Assembly (NCBI GenBank): GCA_040881665.1
Contig: JBBECT010000007.1
Span: 248,001-312,000, forward strand
DNA length: 64,000 bases
Origin: Actinomycetota bacterium
Lineage (GTDB): Bacteria; Actinomycetota; UBA4738; HRBIN12
Reading direction: 5' to 3'
Positions within the stretch are counted from its first letter, which is position 1; each line of letters begins with the position of its first letter. The position numbers and the translations under genes were made by a program. Below, in pieces: positions 55,419 through 64,000 of the stretch. The notes below the pieces were generated by a model. The model had not been told where the DNA came from. It did no database searches and worked only from the letters and a program-made list of their open reading frames with translations.

Positions 55419-56951
55419 TCAGTGGCGGAAGTGTCGGCGACCCGTCACGACCACGGCGATGTCCCGCCGATCGGCCTCCGCGAGGACCTCCTCGTCCCGG
55501 ACCGAGCCACCCGGGTGGATCACGGCCGTGATGCCTGCCTCGGCGCCCACTTCGAGCGCGTCCGGGAACGGGAAGAACGCGTCGCTCGCCATCGACGCGC
55601 CGGCCGCGCGCTCGCCCGCCTTCCGCGCCGCGATCCACGCCGCGTCCAAGCGCGACATCTGCCCCGCGCCGATCCCGACCGTCGCACCGTCCCTGGCGAA
55701 CACGATCGCGTTCGACTTCACCCGCGCGGCGACAGCCCAAGCGAACAACAGGTCGTCCCACTCCCGCTCGGTCGGGGCGCGCGAGGAGACGATCTGCATC
55801 CGCTCGCGGACCTCGTCGATCCGGTCCCGGTCCTGGACGAGCGCACCGCCACGGATCGGCCGGACCTCGAGGTCGCCCGGCTCGGCGATCGGCGCGCGGA
55901 GCAGACGCAGGTTCCCGCGCTCGGTGAACGCCGTGACGTCGATGCCCGGGGCGATCACGACCTCGGTGAATACCTCGCGCATCGCCGCCGCCGCATCGGC
56001 GTCCGCGTCGACGTTGAAGGCGACGATCCCCCCGAAGGCGGAGACCGTGTCGCAGGCGAACGCCTTCGTGTAGGCGTCGGCGGCCGAGATCCCGGTCGCC
56101 GCGCCGCACGGGTTGTTGTGCTTGACGATCACGCACGCCGGCGCAGGCAGCTCCGCGACGAGCCCGGCCGCCGACTCGGCGTCCAGCCAGTTGTTGAAGG
56201 ACATCTCCTTTCCCCCGAGCACCTCCGCCCCGCCGAGCGGGCCGGCTCCGGCGACCTCCGCGTAGAGCGCGGCGCGCTGGTGCGGGTTCTCCCCGTACCG
56301 CAGCCGGCCGACCGAGGTGAACGCGAGCGCCAGCGACTCGGGCGGCCCGTCCCCGGAGTGCTGCCGTGCGAACCACGCCGCGACCGCAACGTCGTAGGCC
56401 GCCGTATACGCGAAGGCCTCGGCCGCGAGGCCCCGGCGGGCCGCCCGGCCGAGTCCGCCCTCGCGACGGAGCCCGTCGATCAGCCCGTCGTAGCGAGCGG
56501 GATCGACCACGACGCCGACCGACTCGAAGTTCTTGGCGGCGGCGCGCACCATCGCCGGACCACCGATATCGATGTTCTCCACGACCTCGTCCGGTTCGCC
56601 GCCCGACGCGACCGTCTCGCGGAACGGATAGAGGTTCACGACGACGAGATCGATCGGCGCGATCGTGTGCTCCTCGAGCTGGCGGAGGTGCTCGTCGCTG
56701 CGACGGTCGGCGAGGATCGCCCCGTGGATGTTCGGATGTAGCGTCTTCACGCGCCCCGACAGCATCTCGGGGAACCCGGTCACCTCCGGTACGGGTGTCA
56801 CGGGCACGCCGAGCCCGCGCAGGGCCTCCGCGGTTCCGCCGGAGGAGACGATCTCGATGCCGAGCTCCGCGAGCGCCGGCCCGAGCCGCTCGAGCCCGGC
56901 CTTGTCGGCGACGGCGACGAGGGCGCGCCGGACCTGCACGATGTCGTTCAC
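55419..56951 (-). CDS. purH: AICAR formyltransferase / IMP cyclohydrolase
   Basis: 510 residues from the GTG at 56951. The IMP cyclohydrolase half (about 1-190) has RRALVAVADKAGLERL, SSGGTAEALR and VKTLHPNIHGAILADR. The transformylase half has the catalytic Lys-His in VIVKHNNPCGAA and ends with GASMASDAFFPFPDALEVGAEAG. It catalyses the last two steps of IMP synthesis with formyl-THF. The start overlaps the purN stop by 4 bases (GTGA). folD is 74 bases further downstream on the same strand. Confidence 0.95.
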   Translation of the reverse strand: MNDIVQVRRALVAVADKAGLERLGPALAELGIEIVSSGGTAEALRGLGVPVTPVPEVTGFPEMLSGRVKTLHPNIHGAILADRRSDEHLRQLEEHTIAPIDLVVVNLYPFRETVASGGEPDEVVENIDIGGPAMVRAAAKNFESVGVVVDPARYDGLIDGLRREGGLGRAARRGLAAEAFAYTAAYDVAVAAWFARQHSGDGPPESLALAFTSVGRLRYGENPHQRAALYAEVAGAGPLGGAEVLGGKEMSFNNWLDAESAAGLVAELPAPACVIVKHNNPCGAATGISAADAYTKAFACDTVSAFGGIVAFNVDADADAAAAMREVFTEVVIAPGIDVTAFTERGNLRLLRAPIAEPGDLEVRPIRGGALVQDRDRIDEVRERMQIVSSRAPTEREWDDLLFAWAVAARVKSNAIVFARDGATVGIGAGQMSRLDAAWIAARKAGERAAGASMASDAFFPFPDALEVGAEAGITAVIHPGGSVRDEEVLAEADRRDIAVVVTGRRHFRH

Positions 56952-57571
56952 GTCCCCGCCCCCGTCGACGGCTCCGCGACCCGGACGAGGCGGTCGTCCA
57001 CGTCGATCCGCCCCTCCACGAGCGCGCGGAGCGCGGCGGGGAGCAACCGATGCTCGACCTCGTGAACGCGTTCCTCGAGGGTGGACCAGACGTCGTCGCC
57101 GCGCACCACGATCGCCTCCTGCGCCACGATCGGACCGTGATCGACCTGCTCGTCGACCAGGTGCACCGTGACGCCGGTGATCTTCACGCCCCACGCGAGC
57201 GCATCGGCGACCGAGTCCGCACCGGGGAAGGCCGGGAGCAACGACGGATGCACGTTGAGGATCCGTCCCGCGTACGCCTCGACGGCCTCGGGTCCCAGGA
57301 CCCGCATGAATCCCGCGAGCGCCACGAAACCGATCTCCCGCTCGCGCAGGACCTCGACCAGGGCCGCGGCGTACGCGTCGATCCCCGGATGCGCCTCGGG
57401 ATCCACGTGCACCGCCTCCACCCCCCGATCGGCGGCCCGCCGGAGCGCCCGAGCGTCGGGGCGGTCGGAGACGACCAGCACGACCCACGCACCGACCACG
57501 GGGTCGTCGAGCACGGCCTGGAGGTTCGTCCCGTTCCCGGAGGCGAGGACCGCGATCTTCGGTTCGTCCAC
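56948..57571 (-). CDS. purN: Phosphoribosylglycinamide formyltransferase
   Basis: 207 residues from the GTG at 57571, chosen because a TAGCGT box lies 7 bases upstream; the GTG at 57580 lies inside that box. IAVLASGNGTNLQAVLDD binds the phosphoribosyl group. The catalytic set is Asn and His in ILNVHPSLLPAFPG and Asp in DEQVDHGPIVAQEA. It formylates GAR with formyl-THF. It is first of the purN-purH pair, and divergent from a zinc-ribbon gene whose leaderless start is 82 bases away. Confidence 0.94.
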   Translation of the reverse strand: MDEPKIAVLASGNGTNLQAVLDDPVVGAWVVLVVSDRPDARALRRAADRGVEAVHVDPEAHPGIDAYAAALVEVLREREIGFVALAGFMRVLGPEAVEAYAGRILNVHPSLLPAFPGADSVADALAWGVKITGVTVHLVDEQVDHGPIVAQEAIVVRGDDVWSTLEERVHEVEHRLLPAALRALVEGRIDVDDRLVRVAEPSTGAGT

Positions 57572-57578
57572 GCAGCGC

Positions 57579-57584
57579 ACGCTA
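57579..57584 (-). promoter_or_regulatory. -10 box of purN-purH (leaderless)
   Basis: TAGCGT on the minus strand, 7 bases before the GTG at 57571. Confidence 0.5.
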
Positions 57585-57640
57585 GGCGGGCGAGTGAGAG
57601 GGCGTCAACGCCACGCCGGCACGCACGACCGGACGCCCCG

Positions 57641-57646
57641 TACGAT
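57641..57646 (+). promoter_or_regulatory. -10 box of zinc-ribbon membrane protein (leaderless)
   Basis: TACGAT, 7 bases before the ATG at 57654; it overlaps the ATG at 57645 and so argues against that start. Confidence 0.5.
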
Positions 57647-57653
57647 GAGCACC

Positions 57654-58259
57654 ATGCCGACCGAGAACCGGGTCACCGCCGGCCGGACCGATCGCTGCAG
57701 CGAGCATCCGGGAACGCAGTCGGTCGCGTCCTGCGACGGATGCGGCCGAGCCCTCTGTATCGCCTGCGCCACCCCCGTCCGAGGGCTGGTCTACGGTGCG
57801 GAGTGCCTGCCCGCGGACGTCGCCGACGCACGGACCGAGTCCCCGGCACCTCGCCCACCCTCGGACCCGGCCCTGCGCCTCGCGGGCATCGCGCTCGGCG
57901 TGGCCACGCTAGCGACGTTCCTTCCTTGGACCCGGTTCGGCCGAGGATCGGGGATCTTCGGGGCCTGGAACCCCACCTGGGCGGGCGTCGCGGCGATCGC
58001 CTTCGCGCTCGGAGCCCTCGTGTGGGTCGTGGACCGCTCCCGCCCGGGACGCATCGCGTCGGCCCGGATCGCGGAGGCGTTGCTCGTCCTCGCGGCGACG
58101 GGGGTGGCGGCCTCGGTGCTCGCCCTGGTGCGACCTCCGGCGTTCGCTCGACCCTGGCTCGGCCACCTCGTCGCGCTGGCGGCCGGGGTCATCGCGCTCG
58201 GGGCGGCGATCGCGGCGCGTCGCCGTGCCGGCGCGCCTCGGCGGCCCCGCCTGGGGTAG
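57654..58259 (+). CDS. Zinc-ribbon/B-box-like membrane protein
   Basis: 201 residues from the ATG at 57654. The first 55 residues are a B-box-type zinc site: CSEHPGTQSVASCDGCGRALC, followed by CATPVRGLVYGAEC. A Pro/Ala-rich linker and four membrane spans follow (about 71-88, 97-116, 130-150 and 160-180). Proteins of this layout are frequent in actinobacteria and their function is unknown. It precedes another zinc-ribbon gene by 42 bases, and the two sit between purN and perM, where mycobacteria have two other small genes. Confidence 0.7.
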   Translation: MPTENRVTAGRTDRCSEHPGTQSVASCDGCGRALCIACATPVRGLVYGAECLPADVADARTESPAPRPPSDPALRLAGIALGVATLATFLPWTRFGRGSGIFGAWNPTWAGVAAIAFALGALVWVVDRSRPGRIASARIAEALLVLAATGVAASVLALVRPPAFARPWLGHLVALAAGVIALGAAIAARRRAGAPRRPRLG

Positions 58260-58301
58260 CCTCATGCACGGAAACCGCACCGCGACGGAAGGGACCCGAC
58301 C

Positions 58302-59237
58302 GTGAAGAAGTGTCCGTACTGCGCAGAGGAGATCCAGGACGAGGCGATCCTGTGCCGCTACTGCCACAGCGATCTGTCGGCCCCGTTCCCCCAGGGGAAG
58401 GGAACCGCGCCCGCCGCCGGCGGCGGCCCTGCGACCGCACCCCCCGCCGCAACGGGCCGGGGAGCCGCGGCGCCATCGGGAACCTCGTGGGGGACCACCA
58501 CACCGACCTCGACGTCGGACGCCACATCCACCGAGCCGGCGGCGCAACCGGGTGACAGCCCCACGACGCAGAGTCCGGTGACCCCCAGCGCCTCGACCTC
58601 CGGGGCAACCGGGGCGACCGCGACCGGCGTGACCGGCGCGGGCACCGGCGATGAGATGTGGGGCGTCAAGAGCGCCGGCACGGCCGCGGCCTCACCCGCC
58701 GAGGGACCCGGCGCGACGATCACCTACACCCACACCGGACAGCGCTACGTGCTCGGCTACGGAGACGACCACTTCGGGATCTGGGACCGGCAGACACCGG
58801 ATACCCCGGCCGAACGGTTCCCCCGGACCGACGACGGCTGGCGGCAGGCCTGGCAGCGGTACGCCGCTCTCGAACCCGGGAACGTCGCCGTCGAGCAGAC
58901 CCAGGCCACCCCGACGACCGGCACCGCACAGCCCGCCACGACGACCGACCCCGCCGCAATCGTGGGGAACGCGGGCGGAGGTCCCGCCGGAGGGGCGACG
59001 GCGCCGATCCAGTCGGCGGGCGTGTCCCAGACGAGTGGATCGGCCGCCACCCAGTACACCCACTCCGGGCAGCGCTACCTACTCGGCTACGGGGGCGACT
59101 TCTTCGGGATCTGGGACCGCAACCAGCTCTCCGAGCCGGTGCGCCGCTACCCGCGCACCGACGCCGGATGGCGCCAAGCCTGGCAGGAGTTCGTCGCGTG
59201 GGAGCCGAACAGCGTGGAGGTCGGGATCGGCGGGTGA
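58302..59237 (+). CDS. Zinc-ribbon protein with a duplicated 54-residue domain
   Basis: 311 residues from the GTG at 58302 (GAAGGG upstream). The N-terminus is a double zinc ribbon ([18 protein letters not shown]). A long linker of Thr, Ala, Ser, Gly and Pro separates it from two near-identical modules at about 142-196 and 252-306. Each module has the pattern YTHxGQRYxLGYGxDxFGIWDR, an arginine-rich turn RxPRTDxGWRQAWQ and a final WEP or LEP. Both modules look like compact beta-alpha folds for protein interaction. I recognise the architecture as an actinobacterial zinc-ribbon adaptor type but cannot name the repeat. No signal peptide or span is present, so it should be cytoplasmic. Confidence 0.65.
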   Translation: MKKCPYCAEEIQDEAILCRYCHSDLSAPFPQGKGTAPAAGGGPATAPPAATGRGAAAPSGTSWGTTTPTSTSDATSTEPAAQPGDSPTTQSPVTPSASTSGATGATATGVTGAGTGDEMWGVKSAGTAAASPAEGPGATITYTHTGQRYVLGYGDDHFGIWDRQTPDTPAERFPRTDDGWRQAWQRYAALEPGNVAVEQTQATPTTGTAQPATTTDPAAIVGNAGGGPAGGATAPIQSAGVSQTSGSAATQYTHSGQRYLLGYGGDFFGIWDRNQLSEPVRRYPRTDAGWRQAWQEFVAWEPNSVEVGIGG

Positions 59238-59253
59238 GGTCGCGAGCGGCCGT

Positions 59254-60495
59254 TCAACGCTGCGGTCGGTACCGCGCGGCGAGCCAGGATCCGGCCCCGC
59301 CTCCGACGAGACCCCACGCGAGCCCGAGGATCGAGGCGATCCACGGGTCCGGCCCGTAGCGGACCGATCCGTCCACGCCGGCGAGCAGCGCTCCGGACAG
59401 GGTCACGCCGCTCAGCAGCGACGCGACGCCGAGCGTGAGCCCGAAGACCACGCCCGCCGCCGCTCCCGGCACGGCCGGCGGCCAGCGCGCGGAACTCGCG
59501 CGTGCGGCGTGCACCCCGCCCGCGACCGTGGCCGCCAGCGGCACGAGCGGCAGCAGCAGGAACTCCCACGGCGCGCCCCGGGTGGCCGGCGAGCTCCCGG
59601 TTCCCGGCGTGAGCAGATCGAGGGAGATCTCCTCGGGGAGCGTGTCCAGGCACACCGCGTCGATGTTCACGCGGGCCGAGACGATCTCGTCGCAGCCACC
59701 CGTGGCGACGGCGAGCAGCCAGACCGACTGGTTCGGAAGCGCGAGCACGTGATGACCCACCGCGGCCGCCGTCACCGCCCCCGACGAGCCGGTCACCGTC
59801 CGAACGTACGCAGCCGTCGCGTCCGGACGGGTCGCCGCGATCAGCAGCGCGAAGCCAAGGGCGCCGAGCATCGCGATCAGAAGCATCTTCGTTCCCGCCT
59901 CCACGGCGACACGCAGGAGAGCTCGCCCGTCCCCACCGCGAGGCGAGGTCGCCGAGAGCCCGCCCGCCGCGCCCGCGAGGCCGGCGAGCAGGGTCGGCCA
60001 CACGAACGCAGCCAGGAGCTCGGGCTGGACCTGCACGTCGTTGATGACCGGGTTCCGCGGCAAGGAGACCGAGATCCCGATCAGGTGCCCGACCACGACG
60101 CAGCCCGCCAGGGTCAGGACGCCGACGACGGGACCGACCGACGCCCCGGCGACCACCCGTACCCACCCTTCCCCCGCGACGCGGGCGGCCCGCCGGCCCG
60201 AATCCCACGCCGCCCACACCAGCACCGCCGTTCCGGTGAGCAGGGTGACGGCCACGCCCCCCGACAGCGGCGCCGCCTGGGCCCCGCTCGCGCGGGTGAG
60301 GAGGTCGAGCGGCACGGCCAGGAAGGAACACGTGTAGAGCCAGCCGATCCTGGGTGTGGTGCCGAGCGAACCGGGCCCACCGCCGATCCACACCGCGAGC
60401 GCGACCGCCTGGCCCACGAGGGTCACCGCGGCGAACGCGAGCGCGCCACGGACCAGCGCCGTCCGCATCCATCGCGGGACGGCGGCCGGCTTCAC
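59254..60495 (-). CDS. perM: PerM/DUF6350 family membrane protein
   Basis: 413 residues from the GTG at 60495, overlapping the sucD stop by 4 bases (GTGA). About ten membrane spans are visible, beginning [27 protein letters not shown]. The family is judged by length, topology and position: in Mycobacterium tuberculosis, perM, a DUF6350 cell-division factor, lies between sucCD and purN-purH, as here. The exoplasmic loops include [15 protein letters not shown] with a possible disulfide pair. It probably stabilises the divisome, but this rests on context. Confidence 0.75.
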   Translation of the reverse strand: MKPAAVPRWMRTALVRGALAFAAVTLVGQAVALAVWIGGGPGSLGTTPRIGWLYTCSFLAVPLDLLTRASGAQAAPLSGGVAVTLLTGTAVLVWAAWDSGRRAARVAGEGWVRVVAGASVGPVVGVLTLAGCVVVGHLIGISVSLPRNPVINDVQVQPELLAAFVWPTLLAGLAGAAGGLSATSPRGGDGRALLRVAVEAGTKMLLIAMLGALGFALLIAATRPDATAAYVRTVTGSSGAVTAAAVGHHVLALPNQSVWLLAVATGGCDEIVSARVNIDAVCLDTLPEEISLDLLTPGTGSSPATRGAPWEFLLLPLVPLAATVAGGVHAARASSARWPPAVPGAAAGVVFGLTLGVASLLSGVTLSGALLAGVDGSVRYGPDPWIASILGLAWGLVGGGAGSWLAARYRPQR

Positions 60496-61361
60496 CCCGT
60501 CGTCGACGCCACGAGCTCGGCGACCTCGGTGGGTGTCCGCCCGACCCGCACGCCCGACCCCTCGAGCGCCTCGGCCTTGGCCTGCGCCGTTCCCGACGAC
60601 CCGGTGACGATCGCACCGGCGTGCCCCATCCGCTTGCCGGCCGGGGCCGTGAACCCGGCGATGTAGCCGACGACCGGTTTCGTCACGTGTTCGGAGATGT
60701 AGGCGGCAGCGCGTTCTTCCGCATCGCCGCCGATCTCGCCGACCATCACGATCAGATCGGTCTCGGGGTCGTCTTCGAACAGCGCCAGCGAGCCGATATG
60801 GTCGATCCCGTTGACCGGATCGCCCCCCATCCCGACGCACGTGGATTGCCCGAGCCCCCGCTGCGTGAGCTCGTTCACGATCTGGTACACGAGCGTTCCC
60901 GAACGCGAGACGAGACCCACGCGGCCGGGCGTACACACCTCGCCGGGGATGATGCCGACGTTCGCCTTGCCCGGCGAGATCAGCCCGGGACAGTTCGGTC
61001 CGACGAGCACCGATCCCTTGCCCCGCAGGTAACTCGCGACATCGGCCATGTCGGTGACGGGGATGCCCTCGGTGATGCACACGATCAGCTCAACGCCGGC
61101 ATCGGCCGCCTCGCGGATCGCCTCGGCCGCGAAGCGCGGAGGAACGAAGATCAGGGAGGTGTTCACCTCGGCTGTGGCCACGGCGTCGGCGACCGTGTCG
61201 AAGACCGGGATGGCCTCGACGTCCTGCCCGCCCTTGCCGGGGGTGACCCCCGCCACGATGTTCGTGCCGTAGTCCCTGTTGCGCAGCGTGTGGAACGTTC
61301 CCTCCCGGCCCGTGATCCCCTGCACCACGACGCGGGTCGACCGATCGATCAGGATCGCCAT
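60492..61361 (-). CDS. sucD: Succinyl-CoA ligase alpha subunit
   Basis: 289 residues. The CoA-binding Rossmann domain begins [15 protein letters not shown]. The phospho-histidine is His247 in [17 protein letters not shown]. The conserved loops [10 protein letters not shown] and [14 protein letters not shown] are intact. With SucC it makes succinate and ATP or GTP from succinyl-CoA, the product of the methylmalonyl-CoA mutase whose small subunit is encoded upstream in the same operon. A 3-base gap separates it from sucC. Confidence 0.97.
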   Translation of the reverse strand: MAILIDRSTRVVVQGITGREGTFHTLRNRDYGTNIVAGVTPGKGGQDVEAIPVFDTVADAVATAEVNTSLIFVPPRFAAEAIREAADAGVELIVCITEGIPVTDMADVASYLRGKGSVLVGPNCPGLISPGKANVGIIPGEVCTPGRVGLVSRSGTLVYQIVNELTQRGLGQSTCVGMGGDPVNGIDHIGSLALFEDDPETDLIVMVGEIGGDAEERAAAYISEHVTKPVVGYIAGFTAPAGKRMGHAGAIVTGSSGTAQAKAEALEGSGVRVGRTPTEVAELVASTTG

Positions 61362-61364
61362 CGC

Positions 61365-62507
61365 TCACACCCCCGCTTTCGCCAGATCGGCGGCCTGCTG
61401 CGCCGCCTCGAGCATCGTGGCGGCCGGAACGATCTTCGGGTTCGCGGCCTCCGTGAGGATCCGCCGTCCCTCTTCCGCGTTCGTGCCGTCCAGCCGAACC
61501 ACCAGGGGCACCTTCGCCTCGACCTTCTCGAGCGCCCCGAGGATCCCGTGCGCGATCAGGTCGCCCCGCGTGATGCCGCCGAAGATGTTGATCAAGACCG
61601 ACCGCACGCTCGGATCGGACAGGATCACCTCGAGGGAGGTCGCCATCGACTCGGCGCTCGCGCCGCCCCCGACGTCGAGGAAGTTCGCGGCCTTGGCTCC
61701 CGCCTGGTCGACGACGTCGAGCGTGGACATAACCAGACCCGCGCCGTTGCCGATGATCCCCACCGTGCCGTCGAGCTTCACGTACTGCAGACCGGCGTCC
61801 TGCGCCCGCTGCTCGACGGGATCGACCGGGAACGAGTCCTTCAACCCCTCGATCTCCGCCTGGCGGTACAGCGCGTTGTCGTCGACGGTGACCTTCGCGT
61901 CGAGCGCGACAACCCGCCCGTCGGTCAGCAGGACGAGCGGGTTCACCTCGACGAGGGTCGCGTCCGCGTCGCGGAGCACCGACCACAGGCGGTGGAGGAT
62001 GTCGGTGGCCCCCGCACGCGCCTCGGTGGGCAGGGTTCCGGTCAGCCGCAGCGTGTGGTAACCGCGCAGGCCCAGCATCGCGTCGATGTGCACGCGCCGG
62101 ATCGCCTCGGGCCGTTCCTCCGCGAGGGTCTCGATGTCCATCCCGCCCTCGGCCGTGAGCATCGCGAGGTAGTCCTTCGTCGATCGGTCGAGCAGGATCG
62201 ACGTGTAGAACTCCTGCGCGATCGGCAGCAGCTCCTCGACGAGGACCCGGGTGACGGGCAGACCCTTGAACTCGGTGCCGAGCATCGTTCCCGCGGCGTC
62301 GGCGACTTCCTCGACCGTCCCGGCGACGACGACACCCCCGGCCTTGCCCCGGCCGCCGGCCTGCACCTGCACCTTGACGACGCCGCCGCCACCCAGCTCG
62401 CGGGCGGCCGCGCGGGCCTCGTCGACGGCCTCGGCCACGATGCCGCGGGGAACGGGGATCCCGTGCCGCGCGAAGAGTTCCTTGCCTTGATGCTCGTAGA
62501 GGTCCAT
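61365..62507 (-). CDS. sucC: Succinyl-CoA ligase beta subunit
   Basis: 380 residues from the ATG at 62507. The ATP-grasp domain starts MDLYEHQGKELFARHGIPVPRG, and VKVQVQAGGRGKAGGV is the ATP-binding loop. NPLVLLTDGRVVALDAKVTVDDNALYR and FLDVGGGAS are the metal and CoA-side motifs. Its ribosome-binding site TAGGAG uses the stop codon of the mutase small subunit, which couples the two genes. The pairing places mutase product and SucCD reaction together. Confidence 0.97.
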   Translation of the reverse strand: MDLYEHQGKELFARHGIPVPRGIVAEAVDEARAAARELGGGGVVKVQVQAGGRGKAGGVVVAGTVEEVADAAGTMLGTEFKGLPVTRVLVEELLPIAQEFYTSILLDRSTKDYLAMLTAEGGMDIETLAEERPEAIRRVHIDAMLGLRGYHTLRLTGTLPTEARAGATDILHRLWSVLRDADATLVEVNPLVLLTDGRVVALDAKVTVDDNALYRQAEIEGLKDSFPVDPVEQRAQDAGLQYVKLDGTVGIIGNGAGLVMSTLDVVDQAGAKAANFLDVGGGASAESMATSLEVILSDPSVRSVLINIFGGITRGDLIAHGILGALEKVEAKVPLVVRLDGTNAEEGRRILTEAANPKIVPAATMLEAAQQAADLAKAGV

Positions 62508-62514
62508 CGGTCTC

Positions 62515-62907
62515 CTAGTCGAGGCGTTCGTGCAGCCAGTCCACGATGTCGGTGGTGCTGGCCCCCGGGGTGAAGATCTTCTCGATCCCCGCGGTCTCGA
62601 GCTGCTCGATGTCCTCGGCGGGGACGATCCCTCCGCCGAACACCACGACATCCTCGGCGCCGCGCGCGCGGAGCTGCTGCACCACCTTCGGGAACAGGGT
62701 CATGTGCGCGCCGGAGTGCGAGGAAAGGCCGACCGCGGCGGCGTCCTCCTGGATCGCGGTCTCGGCGATCTGTTCGGGCGTCTGGTGCAGACCTGTGTAG
62801 ATCACCTCGAAGCCTCCGTCACGCAGGGCGCGCGCGATGATCTTGGCCCCGCGGTCGTGCCCGTCGAGGCCCGGCTTCGCGACGATCACTCGGGTGCGCC
62901 GGGGCAT
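62515..62907 (-). CDS. mcmA2: Methylmalonyl-CoA mutase small (B12-binding) subunit
   Basis: 130 residues. The cobalamin signature DGHDRG gives His17 as lower axial ligand. [12 protein letters not shown] and [15 protein letters not shown] are the SxL-like and GG motifs. It completes the large subunit at 36892, some 24 kb away, to form the two-chain mutase. The ATG follows a TACACT box by 9 bases. The stop codon is part of the sucC ribosome-binding site. Confidence 0.94.
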   Translation of the reverse strand: MPRRTRVIVAKPGLDGHDRGAKIIARALRDGGFEVIYTGLHQTPEQIAETAIQEDAAAVGLSSHSGAHMTLFPKVVQQLRARGAEDVVVFGGGIVPAEDIEQLETAGIEKIFTPGASTTDIVDWLHERLD

Positions 62908-62916
62908 GGCGCGGGC

Positions 62917-62922
62917 AGTGTA
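62917..62922 (-). promoter_or_regulatory. -10 box of mutase small subunit-sucCD-perM operon
   Basis: TACACT on the minus strand, 9 bases before the ATG at 62907. Confidence 0.5.
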
Positions 62923-62933
62923 GCGAAACGCCC

Positions 62934-62939
62934 TAGACT
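62934..62939 (+). promoter_or_regulatory. -10 box of dimethylformamidase-like gene (leaderless)
   Basis: TAGACT, 8 bases before the ATG at 62948. It lies back to back with the divergent box of the mutase operon. Confidence 0.5.
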
Positions 62940-62947
62940 CCTCGCCG

Positions 62948-64000
62948 ATGGTTGAAGCCTACGTCTGGCCGCAGAGCTACCGCCCCGGGGAACGCGTCGG
63001 TCTGCGGATCTCGAGCGACGCGGACCGGGTCGATGTCGCCGTCCGCCGTGAAGGAGCCACGCCCGAGATCGTCCGGCAGCTCGAGGGCATCGTGGCAGCG
63101 CCGCAGGCGATCCCGGACGACGCCTCGGCCGGAGGCTGCGACTGGGAGCCGGCCGCCTCGGTCGAGGCGCCGGACCGCTCGGGCATGTACACGGTGACCG
63201 TCTCGGCGGGCGACGAGCGGGCCGAGACGTTCTTCGTCGTCCGACCCGATCCCGCGGACCCGGCGCCGATCGTGCTCGTGTTGTCCACCGCGACCTACAA
63301 CGCCTACAACGATTGGGGCGGGCCGTCCCTGTACACCGGCGGAACACGCGTCTCGTTCGACCGCCCGCTCGCGACCGGCTTCGTCCACAAACCCGAACCG
63401 GCGCGCAAGAAGACCCAGCCCGATCCCGACCGCGAGGCCCGCTACTACTTCGAATGGGCCGAACCGAACGGCCTGTCGGTGTGGAGCGGTGGCAGCGGGT
63501 GGTGGAACTGGGAACGACCGTTCCTGGCGTGGGCACAGGCCGAGGGATTCGCGGTCGACATCGCCGTCTCGCAGGACCTCGAGCTGCATCCCGAGGTACT
63601 GGAGGGCCACCGACTCTACGCGTCGGTCGGCCACGACGAGTACTGGTCGTGGGCGATGCGCGACGCGGTCGAGGGCTTCGTTGCGGACGGGGGGAACGCC
63701 GTCTTCCTCACGGGGAACACGTCCTATTGGCAGGTTCGCCCCGCAGACGGGTTCCGCGCGATGACCTGCTTCAAATACGGGGCCGACGACGACCCCGTGA
63801 TCGGCACGGACGACGAGCGGCGGCTCTCGGGGGCATGGTCCGACCGCCGGATCGCCCGTCCCGAGAACGCGATGACGGGGCTGTCGTTCACCCGCGGCGG
63901 GTACTCGCGCTACGGGCTCGGCGTCCCGCGGGCCTCCGGCGGCTTCACGGTGTGGCGTCCGGATCACTGGGCCTTCGAGGGATCCGACCTCCGCTACGGC
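62948..64000 (+). CDS. N,N-dimethylformamidase-like large subunit, 3'-truncated
   Basis: The frame is open for 351 codons from the ATG at 62948 to the end of the window. An N-terminal beta domain ([20 protein letters not shown]) is followed by a catalytic domain with [20 protein letters not shown] and a [24 protein letters not shown] core. These match the N,N-dimethylformamidase large subunit family, whose known members use a mononuclear iron held by two Tyr and a Glu. Candidate Tyr residues lie in TYNAYNDW and HDEYWS. The family also contains proteins of other or unknown activity, so amide hydrolysis is only a guess. No small subunit gene is seen upstream. Confidence 0.8.
   Translation, partial: MVEAYVWPQSYRPGERVGLRISSDADRVDVAVRREGATPEIVRQLEGIVAAPQAIPDDASAGGCDWEPAASVEAPDRSGMYTVTVSAGDERAETFFVVRPDPADPAPIVLVLSTATYNAYNDWGGPSLYTGGTRVSFDRPLATGFVHKPEPARKKTQPDPDREARYYFEWAEPNGLSVWSGGSGWWNWERPFLAWAQAEGFAVDIAVSQDLELHPEVLEGHRLYASVGHDEYWSWAMRDAVEGFVADGGNAVFLTGNTSYWQVRPADGFRAMTCFKYGADDDPVIGTDDERRLSGAWSDRRIARPENAMTGLSFTRGGYSRYGLGVPRASGGFTVWRPDHWAFEGSDLRYG

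Overview
The window is very GC-rich, densely packed, and reads as chromosomal DNA of a deep-branching, probably uncultured actinobacterium. Four things suggest this. An F420:NADPH reductase is present. The order sucC-sucD-perM near purN-purH is the one known from mycobacteria. A 13E12-type DUF222/HNH gene sits behind a SOS box. Many genes look leaderless, with a TANNNT box 6-9 bases before the start codon. Methylmalonyl-CoA mutase is the split two-subunit form also common in archaea. I see no rRNA, tRNA, CRISPR array, prophage or intact insertion sequence. The species cannot be named from this sequence alone.

Layout. 1-10 kb: end of a degenerate histidine kinase, a thiolase, a PLP decarboxylase, an FtsH-like membrane AAA protease, a small HTH protein, methylmalonyl-CoA epimerase facing crotonyl-CoA carboxylase/reductase, a membrane protein and a Cas4/AddB-like nuclease. 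10-17 kb: a secreted lysozyme-like protein, a DUF389 protein, an acyl-CoA carboxylase beta subunit with a small partner, two glycosyltransferases and 3-hydroxyacyl-CoA dehydrogenase. 17-24 kb: a tightly coupled cluster of envelope proteins around a CopC-CopD fusion. 24-34 kb: an M23 peptidase, a giant cyclase/AAA/TPR protein, VOC and PH-domain proteins, biotin ligase, the biotinylated carboxylase alpha subunit, and a histidine kinase preceded by an unlisted 32-residue membrane peptide. 34-42 kb: a DUF5317-MFS fusion overlapping npdG, the mutase large subunit and nadC-nadA-nadB. 42-54 kb: O-methyltransferase, sdhCDAB, a cupredoxin, two isocitrate-dehydrogenase-family genes, a frameshifted DUF222/HNH gene, mdh and citrate synthase. 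54-64 kb: folD-metF, purN-purH, two zinc-ribbon proteins, perM, sucD-sucC, the mutase small subunit and the start of a dimethylformamidase-like gene.

How it fits together. The window holds much of the TCA cycle: citrate synthase, an isocitrate dehydrogenase (47019-48104), succinyl-CoA ligase, SdhCDAB and malate dehydrogenase. Feeding into it is a dispersed propionyl-CoA route: biotin ligase, carboxylase alpha and beta, epimerase, both mutase subunits and SucCD. Thiolase, hydroxyacyl-CoA dehydrogenase and Ccr add acetyl-CoA to crotonyl-CoA to ethylmalonyl-CoA capacity. NAD, folate and purine genes form three small operons. The least understood part is the 16.9-24.0 kb envelope cluster, where five consecutive junctions are 4-base overlaps and two exported proteins are predicted to mature with an N-terminal histidine.
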